Assembly (NCBI GenBank): GCA_016871535.1
Contig: VHCZ01000016.1
Location: 1 to 48,440 of the forward strand
Direction of reading: 5' to 3'
DNA length: 48,440 nt
DNA from: Verrucomicrobiota bacterium
GTDB lineage: Bacteria; Verrucomicrobiota; Verrucomicrobiia; Limisphaerales; SIBE01
Shown: piece by piece, positions 36,965 to 45,526 of the stretch
Position numbering within the stretch: position 1 is the first letter of the stretch
Layout: every line of letters begins with the position of its first letter
Made by a program: the position numbers and the translations under genes
Notes under the pieces: model-generated
Told to the model about the DNA's origin: nothing
Databases searched by the model: none
The model's input: only the letters and a program-made list of their open reading frames with translations

Positions 36965-37834
36965 TCACCCTTCCCCGGCGATTTCGCAAATACAGTCCGA
37001 AGCCGTTTCGAACGCCGGGGCGCGCCCAGGACCAAGGCCGTAATCCCCGCGCACGACCTGCCAGAGATCGTGGTCCATCAGGCTGACGATCGTCGTATCA
37101 CCGCCGCTGTCGCCTTCATCCAGGCCGTAGTCAACTTGGACCCCGCCGTACTCAGTCAAAATGAACCGAGGATGCAGTTTCTTCCCGCCCGACTTCCGAT
37201 ACCAGAAACACACGCGAAGCGTGCTGCCCTTTGGCACCAGCGCGGCAAGGTGGTATCGCATGTGGTGAATTCGGTTCCCCAAAACCGCCTTGTCGAGCGA
37301 TCCTTGTTTGGTGAGCGGATGGCCCACGTGCAGTTCGCACCGTTGCCACGGCTTGGCTCCGTCCCTTGCGCCGACCAAGGCAGCAAACGGGTCCCGAAAC
37401 CGAGGCTCTGCGGCGTCGAAGTTCTGATCCACCAACATGAGTTCGTTCGACGCTTGAAACAAAAGTCTCACGCAATCCAACAAGCTTTCAGCCGTGCGAG
37501 GCACTTCTTTCTGCGTGTTGGTTTTCCAAGGCGGCTGGTCCTTGGCGAACTCTCCCGCGACAAGCACAGAGCCTTTATCCCGCGGATTTTTGCGCGCCAC
37601 AATTACGTCAAAAGGTCGTGACGATTCGTGCCTCTCAGCGTTGGACAGCCAGTCCTTGCCTCTGTCGAAAGCGCGGCTTGTTGGAATCCATTTCTTCACC
37701 GATGCAAGGCCCGGCGACGGCTTCAACCGCGCCGCGATACTGGCCGCCTTCGTCGAACTCACGTCGTAGGCACGGCGGCATACGATCTCGCGCCAGTCTG
37801 AAGGAAACTCAGAGATCAAACGTCCACGGCTCAC
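36965..37834 (-). CDS. PLD-like partner protein of AAA ATPase
   Basis: The gene begins at ATG 37910-37912, overlapping the ATPase stop as ATGA, but meets an in-frame TAG (37847-37849) after MIKEIAVEPEVMANWSHFREL; the frame resumes EDCGVSRGRLISEFP. GTG 37834 could restart it (289 residues). The C-terminal half reads LLFQASNELMLVDQNFDAAEPRF and LRVCFWYRKSGGKKLHPRFILTEYGG, resembling a degenerate phospholipase-D-like domain in which HxKx4D is replaced by HPRFILTE, followed by FGLDEG-like YGLDEGDSGG. Function unknown; the coupling suggests it works with the ATPase, possibly in defence. Confidence 0.6.
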   Translation of the reverse strand: MSRGRLISEFPSDWREIVCRRAYDVSSTKAASIAARLKPSPGLASVKKWIPTSRAFDRGKDWLSNAERHESSRPFDVIVARKNPRDKGSVLVAGEFAKDQPPWKTNTQKEVPRTAESLLDCVRLLFQASNELMLVDQNFDAAEPRFRDPFAALVGARDGAKPWQRCELHVGHPLTKQGSLDKAVLGNRIHHMRYHLAALVPKGSTLRVCFWYRKSGGKKLHPRFILTEYGGVQVDYGLDEGDSGGDTTIVSLMDHDLWQVVRGDYGLGPGRAPAFETASDCICEIAGEG

Positions 37835-37908
37835 TCCGCAGTCTTCCTACAACTCGCGGAAGTGGCTCCAGTTCGCCATGACTTCGGGTTCGACAGCGAT
37901 CTCCTTGA

Positions 37909-39621
37909 TCATGGCAAGTCGCTCAAGCGCTCCGCAAAGAACCCGCCCGGCCACGGCGCGCCGAAGTCACCGTCCGGCGTGACCGGGAGAAGCCGGACCA
38001 CCGACCCTTTCGCGGTCGGCTCAACAAACACGACGCTGATGTCCTCAGGACGCACGGGGACTTTTCCCGATTCCAGTTTTCCCTCCGTCGTTTCGCGAAC
38101 GCGCCGGAGAATCCGCAGAATCAAGTGTTCACTGTGGGTCTCCAGGAGAAAGGTATTCTTGTTGTCACCGAGAGCGGACTCGATGAAAACCTCCCCAAGT
38201 TCGGCTTGAAGCGCGGGATGCAGGTGAATCTCCGGCTGTTCAATGGCAATCATCTGATTCCGGTCGGCGTACGCGTGCACCAACACCGGCAGAACCTGGC
38301 TGATGCCAATTCCGACATCGCGGTGTGAAACCGCAGTCTCGGTACGTTGGTCGATCAAAACAAGTTCGTCCAGGTGATCCAAATCCTGATTCTTCAGGAG
38401 TCTCTCGACCAATTCTTTCGCTTCGGCTTCACTATCGTATTCATCGTGTGAGATGTCGCTCAGTTCAGTGGCTTCGACCTCTTCATCCAGCTTATCAGCA
38501 AGGATAGACTCCGCTTGCGACGGAGAAATAAATCGTTCCACTCGGAAGCGGTAGGGGGTTTGCAGCCTTTGAGGCGAAGAAAGCCACGCATTTACGCGCC
38601 CTCTTACATCCTCGTTCCGTCGGACGATGTCCCACGCATACGCGCCGCCAGCAATCCAATTCTGATCACGTTCCTCGACCGCGACAAGGTGTCTGGGTGG
38701 ATAGGAGCGCAATGGGCCGAGGTACTGCATTTGCCTCATGGCTCCGGCCAACGCGGCTTCGGCGTGTTGAAGAAGTTCGCCCAAGATACGAGGAAGGACT
38801 AAGCGCAGCGCAGCTCTCAATTCCTCCACGCGCCGGCCCCGGCTGATCGGTGTTAAAGCTGGCCAGGAAGAGGATTTCGACGCGGCATCAACGACCCTTG
38901 CTGGCAAAAGCCGAATACGCTCCACTACGAGTCGAGGCAAGACTTCTGCTAGAACATCGTCGGCCAGTTTGAGATCAGCTTCCGAGGCTTCCCTCGCCGT
39001 GGTGGAGGACAAGACCACAGCTTCCACGGCCCGTCTGATGGCGGCGTGCTGCAGGTTGACTCGGTCCATCCTGTACTCACGAAATGGGAACTCTCGCGGC
39101 AGCGCTTCTTTTGGCAACGCTTGCAGACGTTTCAGTTCCTCGGCGAGCGCTGCTGTCGATCGCGGCTTTCGATGGCTTAACTGGAGGATTTCCTCGTTAC
39201 CCGCGAACAAAGCTGCGGTGACGACGTGAGGCCGTCCGTCCCGAACCACCCTGCCCAGATCATCCACTTCAGACCCGATCGATAGTTCAAGAGCCAGCTT
39301 CGTGGCGGGAGTCAGCAGATCCGCTAACCGCTTGCTGAAATCACCTGTGTCGATTTCAAACCGAAAATGGACTCGGTTCTCAAGGTTTCTGCGATGGACG
39401 TACTGGGCGAATCCCCCAAGGTCAACTGAACTGCCACCGACTTCAGTCTTAAATGTGTTCAATTCGCCCGTGTCCATTGCGTGCCGGGCCAGCAGCAACC
39501 CATGAATCAAGCTCGACTTGCCTGAACTGTTGGCGCCGAAAATCAGGGTCAGCGGTTTGATGGGCAATAGCTGAGGCTCCAAGAATGCCTTAAAGCCGCC
39601 CATCTGGAGAGAGGTGAGCAT
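37909..39621 (-). CDS. AAA ATPase (DUF3696/OLD-like), candidate defence protein
   Basis: 570 residues from ATG 39621 (MLTSLQMGGFKAF); an upstream TTG at 39660 is less likely. Walker A LIFGANSSGKSSLIHGLL near the N-terminus, a long helical middle, then near the C-terminus QMIAIEQPEIHLHPALQAELGEVFIESAL (signature/Walker B with EQPE) and FLLETHSEHLILRILRRV, the SMC/RecF-like D- and H-loop region, ending with GDFGAPWPGGFFAERLSDL typical of DUF3696. No TOPRIM domain. Such ATPases occur in several phage-defence modules with a nuclease or effector partner; here the partner is the overlapping PLD-like gene. Confidence 0.85.
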   Translation of the reverse strand: MLTSLQMGGFKAFLEPQLLPIKPLTLIFGANSSGKSSLIHGLLLARHAMDTGELNTFKTEVGGSSVDLGGFAQYVHRRNLENRVHFRFEIDTGDFSKRLADLLTPATKLALELSIGSEVDDLGRVVRDGRPHVVTAALFAGNEEILQLSHRKPRSTAALAEELKRLQALPKEALPREFPFREYRMDRVNLQHAAIRRAVEAVVLSSTTAREASEADLKLADDVLAEVLPRLVVERIRLLPARVVDAASKSSSWPALTPISRGRRVEELRAALRLVLPRILGELLQHAEAALAGAMRQMQYLGPLRSYPPRHLVAVEERDQNWIAGGAYAWDIVRRNEDVRGRVNAWLSSPQRLQTPYRFRVERFISPSQAESILADKLDEEVEATELSDISHDEYDSEAEAKELVERLLKNQDLDHLDELVLIDQRTETAVSHRDVGIGISQVLPVLVHAYADRNQMIAIEQPEIHLHPALQAELGEVFIESALGDNKNTFLLETHSEHLILRILRRVRETTEGKLESGKVPVRPEDISVVFVEPTAKGSVVRLLPVTPDGDFGAPWPGGFFAERLSDLP

Positions 39622-39671
39622 TGATGAGAGGTTGTATCCCGAATTTTGAATCGCCGCCAATCGCGGTCAGT

Positions 39672-39896
39672 TCACGCAAGCATGAGCCGACCTTTCGGCA
39701 GGGGAACGGAGATTCCGTCTTCCCTCGCGGTTTTGATCCAGAACCGAATGGCCTCCTCAGCGTTCGCCACTGCGTCAGCGCGCGTCTTGCCGTGGGCCAT
39801 GCAGCCGGGAAGCTCCGGCACATCCACGATGAACGCCTCGTCTTCTTTGCTCCACCAAATGATCAGCTCATAGTTCGTGTTCTTCATACGTGACAT
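39672..39896 (-). CDS. HicB-like antitoxin, no HicA partner
   Basis: 74 residues: YELIIWWSKEDEAFIVDVPELPGCMAHGKTRADAVANAEEAIRFWI is the HicB partial RNase-H-like fold. ATG follows the hsdS stop directly (TGAATG). No HicA toxin (small, GSH..Y motif) lies on either side, and no C-terminal DNA-binding extension is present. May be an orphan co-transcribed within the defence island. Confidence 0.8.
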   Translation of the reverse strand: MSRMKNTNYELIIWWSKEDEAFIVDVPELPGCMAHGKTRADAVANAEEAIRFWIKTAREDGISVPLPKGRLMLA

Positions 39897-41189
39897 TCAA
39901 TCGGCGTCCGAGTCAGGAGAAACTTTGAGCAGCCGCGCCTGCTGCTCCATCTCGGCCAGCAATTCCTTCAGGTGCGCTTCACGCCATTTTGCCGTCAACT
40001 CGCCGGTGAACGCGCGATGCAGGACTACTGAGAAGAGACTTTCGAGATTCTCATGCACTGTGCCCATGTTCCCACGAAGCGAGTCCAACTCAACGACTGA
40101 GTGCGCGAATTGGTCTTGGAGGCTTTTGGGCGGTTTCTCGACCTCCATGCATTCAAGCCTAGACTTGGAGATGTTTGGCATTGATCCGGCGGAGCCGCCC
40201 GCGAGCGCCTCGATTGCAGGCCGTTTCCCTGGATTAGTCAAAAGCGCCCACAGATAAAGTGGATTTACTTCCGCGTCGGTCTTCAAACGAAGCCGGAAGA
40301 TCAGATCACTTAACATCAGCTTGGGGCGTGTCATCCTCACGTAAACACATGCGCCGACAAGTTCCCGAGTATTCTTTCGACTGAAAAGCAAATCGCCCGG
40401 TTTGACCTCAAGTTCCGGTTGTGGTTCTTCGTCATCCGGAAGCGCCTTGTTTTCGCGATCGAGATAGCGGTTTGTGGTGACAGCGCCAAGCTTCAAGATT
40501 CCCCACTCATTGGGCCGTACCTGGCGATTCTCACAGACCGGACTCCACCCGCTCTCAATCCCGTCCAGCAAGAGCCCCAGCTTCTCGCGGGTCCACCGCT
40601 TTGGGTTAGCGGCCGGGTCGCCGAACATTTTGAGGAAAAGGGCGGGGAGAATGCGGTCGGCCAGTTTGTCCGCTTCCGCGCGCTGCCGCCGCAACTCATC
40701 TGCTTGCTCCAACAACTCCACGATCCGCCGCTGCTCTCTGAGTGGCGGGAGGAGCGTCTTGTGCCGTTTCACCATTTCATCGCTTACGGCTGGATAATTC
40801 GCACCCCGCATGTGCGAAACAAGGCCGTTGACGAAATCCGGTGTCATGCAGCGAAAAAAGATGAACTTCGCTTCAGCCAAAGCTGAATTGGCACGCAGGA
40901 CGCAGAAGCCGGTGGATGCGATTTGCCCGTCAAGCTCCGGTGGTACGATCGCAACGGCGTTCAGGTTCGGACGCACCGTGGACACAAGCACGTCGCCGGA
41001 ACGGACCGCCTTACGAGCGCGGCTGGGAGCATCGGCCCCCATTACCTCGGGGGCGGCGACAATTCGCTTTGCGTCTTTGTCAATGGCAGAGATGTCGATG
41101 TAGTGAAAAGGAATGTCCGGAGAAAGCGTCGGGTCGCGTTGCTCGGTCTTGACGCAGATTTGGGCGATAGCGACTGGATACCACTTCAT
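39897..41189 (-). CDS. hsdS: Type I restriction-modification specificity subunit HsdS
   Basis: 430 residues. Two target-recognition domains separated by coiled-coil linkers: LREQRRIVELLEQADELRRQRAEADKLADRILPALFLKMFGDP is the central conserved region and QDQFAHSVVELDSLRGNMGTVHENLESLFSVVLHRAFTGELTAKWR the C-terminal one. TRD1 (about 1-145) includes FHYIDISAIDK and SGDVLVSTVRPNLNAVAIV; TRD2 follows the WTREKLGLLLDG segment. It directs HsdM/HsdR to a bipartite DNA site, which cannot be read from the sequence. The start ATG overlaps the stop of the small ORF upstream; three genes lie between it and hsdM. Confidence 0.93.
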   Translation of the reverse strand: MKWYPVAIAQICVKTEQRDPTLSPDIPFHYIDISAIDKDAKRIVAAPEVMGADAPSRARKAVRSGDVLVSTVRPNLNAVAIVPPELDGQIASTGFCVLRANSALAEAKFIFFRCMTPDFVNGLVSHMRGANYPAVSDEMVKRHKTLLPPLREQRRIVELLEQADELRRQRAEADKLADRILPALFLKMFGDPAANPKRWTREKLGLLLDGIESGWSPVCENRQVRPNEWGILKLGAVTTNRYLDRENKALPDDEEPQPELEVKPGDLLFSRKNTRELVGACVYVRMTRPKLMLSDLIFRLRLKTDAEVNPLYLWALLTNPGKRPAIEALAGGSAGSMPNISKSRLECMEVEKPPKSLQDQFAHSVVELDSLRGNMGTVHENLESLFSVVLHRAFTGELTAKWREAHLKELLAEMEQQARLLKVSPDSDAD

Positions 41190-41563
41190 AGCACCACCTC
41201 CGCCAGCGGGCGCGCCTGCAGGGCTTCAATGGATGTCAGCGGCTCGATTGGCAGAATCCCGAAGGGATTCCGCAACAAAGCCCAGGGTTGCGAGGCACGA
41301 GCTACCCTGGGTAATCGGGTCGAAAACGTTCTCAACCCCAACGGCGTTGCGCCACAGAGAACGCCGGTCGGGACGCAACCCCTTCGGGGTTGGCGGGTCT
41401 GCGGGACAGGCTTCCCAGGGTAGGCGCACCACGCCAACCCTGGGCTGAGGGCCGGAATCCCATCGGGATTCGCATAATCGATTTGGGACTCGCGCGCCGT
41501 GACGAGGGCAATCGTCGCACCGCGTCGTCTTTTAAGCTGCCGGCATTGTCCTATTGGATTCAT
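41186..41563 (-). CDS. Small coupled ORF between vapC and hsdS, disrupted in frame by a palindromic element
   Basis: 125 residues as written. ATG overlaps the vapC stop (ATGA) and TGA overlaps the hsdS ATG (ATGA), so translation coupling to both sides is preserved. Only MNPIGQCRQLKRRRGATIALVTARESQIDYA and the tail PIEPLTSIEALQARPLAEVVL look native; the middle ~73 residues are the family B element translated. The native protein would have been about 50-55 residues or, alternatively, two ends of a longer lost gene. I do not recognise it. The first residues are basic, the last helical. Confidence 0.55.
   Translation of the reverse strand: MNPIGQCRQLKRRRGATIALVTARESQIDYANPDGIPALSPGLAWCAYPGKPVPQTRQPRRGCVPTGVLCGATPLGLRTFSTRLPRVARASQPWALLRNPFGILPIEPLTSIEALQARPLAEVVL
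41254..41471. repeat. Family B nested palindromic element, copy 2 (218 bp), inside a coding frame
   Basis: Starts GAATCCCGAAGGGATTC, ends GAATCCCATCGGGATTC. Contains CCCAGGGTTGCGAGGCACGA and ACGCCAACCCTGGG, plus CAACCCCAACGGCGTTG and CAACCCCTTCGGGGTTG, in the same order as copy 1 (445-659). The two copies differ mainly in loop bases and single substitutions. Confidence 0.85.
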
Positions 41564-42009
41564 CGTGCCCGGTCCTGCGGGACTTCCAGGATTTCGGGCC
41601 GCAATCCCGGAAACTTGTCGAAGCCGTGATCAAACGTCAGAAAGCTCTGACCCGAACAGACAGCAAACGCCGCCAGATAGGCGTCCTGCCAGAGCTTCGG
41701 CGAAAAGGGAAAGCCTTTGGTGAACTCCCGCAACTTGGCCTGCAGACCCGCCGGTTCGTCGCGATAGATGAACCGGTCGTCGCTCATCATCGTGTCGTAA
41801 ACCTGCCAAACGCTATCGGTTGTGCAGACACTTTCTTTCATCACGGCTGGATTAGAGAGCAAGCGCAGCAAGCCCAACTGGCTGGCGCGACAGACCACCA
41901 ACTGTCCGGGCGGCGTGATTTCGGACAGCCGCGTCTTCGCAATCGAATGGTGCTGGTGCTGTCCATGACAGAGCGACAAGAGGAAGTTAACGTCGCATAA
42001 ACTTGGCAT
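41560..42009 (-). CDS. PIN-domain toxin, VapC-like
   Basis: 149 residues: MPSLCDVNFLLSLCHGQHQHHSIAK has the first acidic residue (CDVNFLL) of the PIN fold; later SDDRFIYRDEP and LWQDAYLAAFAVCSGQSFLTFDHGFDKFPGL supply the second and third (QDAYLAAFA, TFDHGF). This is the pattern of VapC-type RNases that cut tRNA or rRNA. It overlaps the antitoxin gene by 23 bases and the next ORF by 4. Located inside a restriction-modification operon, where it may act as an addiction module or safety device (inference). Confidence 0.88.
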   Translation of the reverse strand: MPSLCDVNFLLSLCHGQHQHHSIAKTRLSEITPPGQLVVCRASQLGLLRLLSNPAVMKESVCTTDSVWQVYDTMMSDDRFIYRDEPAGLQAKLREFTKGFPFSPKLWQDAYLAAFAVCSGQSFLTFDHGFDKFPGLRPEILEVPQDRAR

Positions 42010-42268
42010 AGTATTCCGCCTCCTCCTTCAGAATCTGCTCCTCGGCTCGGTTCACTGCTTCTTGCGTAAGCGTTGGTGCGTCCGGTTTGCCCTGGATGAT
42101 CGGGAATTCTACGCGGCGCTCAACGGCGAGGGAAGCGGTCGGAGTGCCGGATTGAATCAGTTTCGACACCGCCGCTGAAATAAACTCGTTCACATCGACT
42201 CCACGCTGCTCAGCTTGCTCGCGGGCTTGTTGGAACACCTGATCCGGCAACTCGATGGTCGTCTTCAT
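41987..42268 (-). CDS. VapB-type antitoxin
   Basis: 93 residues from ATG 42268: MKTTIELPDQVFQQAREQAEQRGVDVNEFISAAVSKLI is a ribbon-helix-helix DNA-binding start, followed by a flexible acidic C-terminal segment (AVNRAEEQILKEEAEYYAKFMRR) that would cover the toxin. Overlaps vapC by 23 bases. An upstream in-frame start at 42304 would extend it by 12 unlikely residues. It follows hsdM after a gap of about 105 bases, the most likely place for a private promoter. Confidence 0.85.
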   Translation of the reverse strand: MKTTIELPDQVFQQAREQAEQRGVDVNEFISAAVSKLIQSGTPTASLAVERRVEFPIIQGKPDAPTLTQEAVNRAEEQILKEEAEYYAKFMRR

Positions 42269-42372
42269 GTTTTCCAGCTTCTCGGTTTGCCCACTCTGTG
42301 TCAATTCGATGCTCCTTGTGTGTTTGCGATCTGCTTGATGGCCGCGGGAGTTGCTCGACTAATCGGCATCGC

Positions 42373-44088
42373 TCACCTGTCCGCTTCGATTTCCTTCAGC
42401 AGTTTCTCCAGACCCGCGGCAATATCGCGCTCCAGCTTCAAGGTCCTGGTGATGAGCTCCGCCGGGTCTTCTTCCGGAGGTTTCTCGCCAACCTGCGGCT
42501 TGTACCGGCCGGCGGCGAGATTGTGATCATTCTCTGCGACCGACTTCAACGAGGCCCACCAGCACTTCGGTTCGTCGCTTTCCGGAGGAAGCAGCGTCCC
42601 GGCCTCGACGCCGGGCGGCTTCTTGAAACCGGAGTCCTTGTAGATGCGCCATTGCCGGAGCATCGCCGGGATATCATTTCGCTCCGGTGTCTCCGGACGT
42701 CCGCCGCCGGTGATTTTGTCCGGGTCGTAACCGTCGTTCTTGATTTCGTAGAACCAGGTTTTGCGCGCTTTCGTAGTCGCGTCGGCCTTTTCACCCCTCA
42801 CTCCGGCCCTCGCCCCTCTGAGGGGCGAGGGAGAAGACTCGGACGCTTTTCGGAAAACCAGGATGCCGGTCTTCACGCCGGCGTAGGGTTTGAAGACGCC
42901 GGCCGGGAGCGAAATCACCGCCAGCAAATCGAAATCCTCGACCAGCTTTTGGCGCAGTTCGACGTGCGCGCTGGTGGAGCCGAAGAGGGCGCCCTCCGGC
43001 ACGATGATCGCGCAGCGCCCGCCGGGCGCGAGTGATTCCATCGCCAGGCCGAGGAACAGCAGTTCGCTCTTCTTCGATTGCGTCGGGAGGTCCTTGCGAA
43101 TGGATTCCGTCGGCAACATTCCGGCAAACGGCGGATTCGAGAGGACGACTCGGTAACGGCGGTTCACGTCCTCGTCGCTCAGGCCGCCCATTTCGGACAG
43201 CACATTGGCGCGCTTCACGCGGGCGTTGCGGATGCCGTGCAGGACAAGATTCATCATCGAGATACGCATCATCTGACGCGACACTTCGATGCCGTAGATG
43301 GAACGTTCGAGCAGTTCCCAATCGGGAACCTTCTCGCCGGGGCCTTTGCGGTAGGTCTGGAGGTTGGGCATGTCCTTCTTCGCCTGGGGGAGCGTCAGGC
43401 CGCGTTTTTCCAGCCATTCCTCGCCGTAAATCGGCACCTCGCTCGGTTCGGTGGAATACTTGGAGAGGATGTGCTCGAGCGCATCAATCAGGAATCCCGC
43501 CGTACCGCAGGCGGGATCAAAAATGGAATCGCCCAGGTCCGGGTCGAGCATTTCCACCATGGCTTTGCGAATCTGGCGGGGCGTGCGGAACTGTCCCATG
43601 TCCGACTGCGGCTGACGCGAGAGGTACTGGAGCAGATACTCGAAGATGTCGCCTTTTACGTCCGGCCCCAGCTTGGTGAAGTTGAAGGAGTCAAGCCCGT
43701 CGATGACTTCCTTCAACACGTGGGCATCGTCAATCTCCAGCTTGGCATCCTGGAAGTAAATGGCCACTTGCGGCTCCTCTTTGAGAAGCGACGCCATATA
43801 GGGGAACACTTCATCGCGCAGGAAGTCCCGGAGGTCATTGCCACTTTTGAAGCGCCAGTTGCTCCAGCGGTAACGGCTGGCCTGGTCTGGGAACAGGGGC
43901 TTGCCGTTGCCGCCCGATTTTCCCTTGAGCAGCCGTGCTTTCACTTCGAGTTCGGCTTCGCGTTCGTCGAGGAGCTTGAGGTAAATCAGGTAGGAGATTT
44001 GTTCGACGAAGAGCGTTGGAACGGCCAGGCCGCCGGACCAGAGAATGTCGCAGATGCGGTCGAGTTTGCTGCGGATTTCGGGATTCAT
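42373..44088 (-). CDS. hsdM: Type I restriction-modification methyltransferase subunit HsdM
   Basis: 571 residues. HsdM N-terminal helical domain (LDRICDILWSGGLAVPTLFVEQISYLIYLKLLDERE), then the Rossmann methyltransferase domain: GQFRTPRQIRKAMVEML, motif I DPACGTAGFL, motif IV NPPF in RYRVVLSNPPFAGM, i.e. adenine-N6 methylation with S-adenosylmethionine. Unusual: between VFRKA and KTWFYEIKNDGYDPDKI lies SESSPSPLRGARAGVRGEKA, encoded by a palindromic repeat inserted in frame (42791-42841). The rest is intact, so the protein may still fold. It precedes vapBC and hsdS and follows hsdR. Confidence 0.93.
   Translation of the reverse strand: MNPEIRSKLDRICDILWSGGLAVPTLFVEQISYLIYLKLLDEREAELEVKARLLKGKSGGNGKPLFPDQASRYRWSNWRFKSGNDLRDFLRDEVFPYMASLLKEEPQVAIYFQDAKLEIDDAHVLKEVIDGLDSFNFTKLGPDVKGDIFEYLLQYLSRQPQSDMGQFRTPRQIRKAMVEMLDPDLGDSIFDPACGTAGFLIDALEHILSKYSTEPSEVPIYGEEWLEKRGLTLPQAKKDMPNLQTYRKGPGEKVPDWELLERSIYGIEVSRQMMRISMMNLVLHGIRNARVKRANVLSEMGGLSDEDVNRRYRVVLSNPPFAGMLPTESIRKDLPTQSKKSELLFLGLAMESLAPGGRCAIIVPEGALFGSTSAHVELRQKLVEDFDLLAVISLPAGVFKPYAGVKTGILVFRKASESSPSPLRGARAGVRGEKADATTKARKTWFYEIKNDGYDPDKITGGGRPETPERNDIPAMLRQWRIYKDSGFKKPPGVEAGTLLPPESDEPKCWWASLKSVAENDHNLAAGRYKPQVGEKPPEEDPAELITRTLKLERDIAAGLEKLLKEIEADR
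42791..42841. repeat. Family D palindrome within hsdM coding sequence
   Basis: The perfect hairpin CCCTCGCCCCTC-T-GAGGGGCGAGGG (42807-42831) is preceded by CACCCCTCACTCCGG, the edge of family D elements. It adds about 20 Ser/Pro/Arg-rich residues to HsdM in frame. Confidence 0.8.
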
Positions 44089-44263
44089 TGTTTGTGGTAA
44101 GGACGCGTTCCACCGGGTACGTGATATCCCATTCGAGCGGCCGACGACAAGGTATGGAGTCCCGGCTTCAGCCGGTCCGACACACCAAGGCCGCCTAAAG
44201 GCAGGACTACAAGCAGAAGGCCCATGAAAAGGTTGAGCGAAATCTCCGTTCGCATGGTTGCGT
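44089..44263. repeat. Gap between hsdR and hsdM with family G-type repeat
   Basis: GAGTCCCGGCTTCAGCCGG and GCCGCCTAAAGGCAGGACTAC at about 44157-44211 resemble the family G element at 34974. GGCCCATGAA at its edge recalls family C ends. No gene. Confidence 0.6.
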
Positions 44264-45526
44264 TCACGCCGTCTTCCGGAAAAGCGTCTGGTTCATATCG
44301 GCCACGATGTCCTGCAAGCCTTGCTCGCCGAAGAGTTCGATGCCGACGTCGGCGGCGTTCAACACTGACAGGGGTGGTTCGAATAGATCCTCCAACTCGA
44401 CTTTGCCAGTGGCGAGGCCGCGGTTTTTGAGCAGCGCGAGGTATTGGGCCTGTTCGGGCGTGACGTTCTTTGAGACCAGCCAGGCATGGAAATTCTCGGT
44501 GATCTCGTCGTCTTTGCTCTTGAGCTTCTCCAAACCGAGCGCGTGCCGGACGAATTCGATGAGGTTCCCGGCCGCGCGTCGATACGCCAGACGGAGATTC
44601 TCCTCGTTGAAGTAGTTCTCCGGACGATTCAGCTTTTCGGCAAGGGCGTGCTCTTCGGATTCAGTCAACGGTTGTCCGTCTTTGATTTTCTGGATCAGCG
44701 GATCGTTCTGCGCCGCGGCGCGGATGGACTCCTCCCAGTTCGTGACATAGACCTTCTTGTCAACGCGTTCGCCCGCAGGGCCGACTTCGACATACGTGAG
44801 GGCGTCCAACCAATCATCCTGGATGCCGAGCTCGACCAATTCGCCAGCCGGGCCGGGCGGGCGTGTGCCACCGCTACTTCCGCTGCCGCCCGCAGGACCT
44901 TCAAAAATGTCGGTCTCACTGTCGTTGAAATACTCGTGGTTGCGGAAGAAGTCGTAGATGACGAAGCGTTTTTTGCCGATTTTCGGGCAAGTGCGCGTGC
45001 CGCGTCCGCGAATCTGCTGATAGAGGATCGGGCTGAAAATCCTGCGGCAAAGAACAACGTGTAGGACTTCGCGGCAATCGAAGCCGGTCGTGAGCATGTC
45101 CACGCTCACAGCCACCATTGGGTAGGTCTCCTTCTTGAAGCGCCGAATGGCGGCGTCGGCGGCGTGAATGTCCGAGGTAATCACCTCAGCGTAATGTCCG
45201 GCGTGTTCGGGATGAAGCTGGTTGAGATAGTAAGCCAACCGTGAGGCATGATGCTTCGTAAGGGCGAACACGATCGCCTTGCCAGGGTCATCCTGCTGCG
45301 CTGGCGCAAGTTCCTTGTAACTTTCCCACGCGAGCCGGTCGAACTCCTGCATCATCTTGCGGTTCGTGTCCTCATTGGTCCACGCGCGCTCAAATTCGGC
45401 CGGATCGTAGTTCTCGCCGTTAATCGTCGTGCCGGCCGCGATCAGTTGTGTGATGCGCTTGGCAAACCGGTAAGGGACCAGGTGGCCATCCTCAAACGCC
45501 TTCACGATCGAGTAGGCGAAATCCGG
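44264..45526 (-). pseudogene. hsdR: HsdR C-terminal part (helicase domain 2 and C-terminal domain), after in-frame stop
   Basis: Same frame as 45527-46477, resumed after TAG: PDFAYSIVKAFEDGHLVPYRF. Helicase motifs V/VI: VAVSVDMLTTGFDCREVLHVVL and YQQIRGRGTRTCPKIGKKRFVIYDF; then the C-terminal domain (FEEP-like LFEPPLSVLNAADVGIELFGEQGL) that contacts HsdM. GTG 45505 could restart, but a helicase split at this place would not work unless the stop is read through. Confidence 0.88.

Noticed and set aside
44085-44267. Small ORF between hsdM and hsdR with a hydrophobic N-terminus
   Set aside because: It is translated from the CCGGCTTCAGCCGG-type repeat and has no conserved features.
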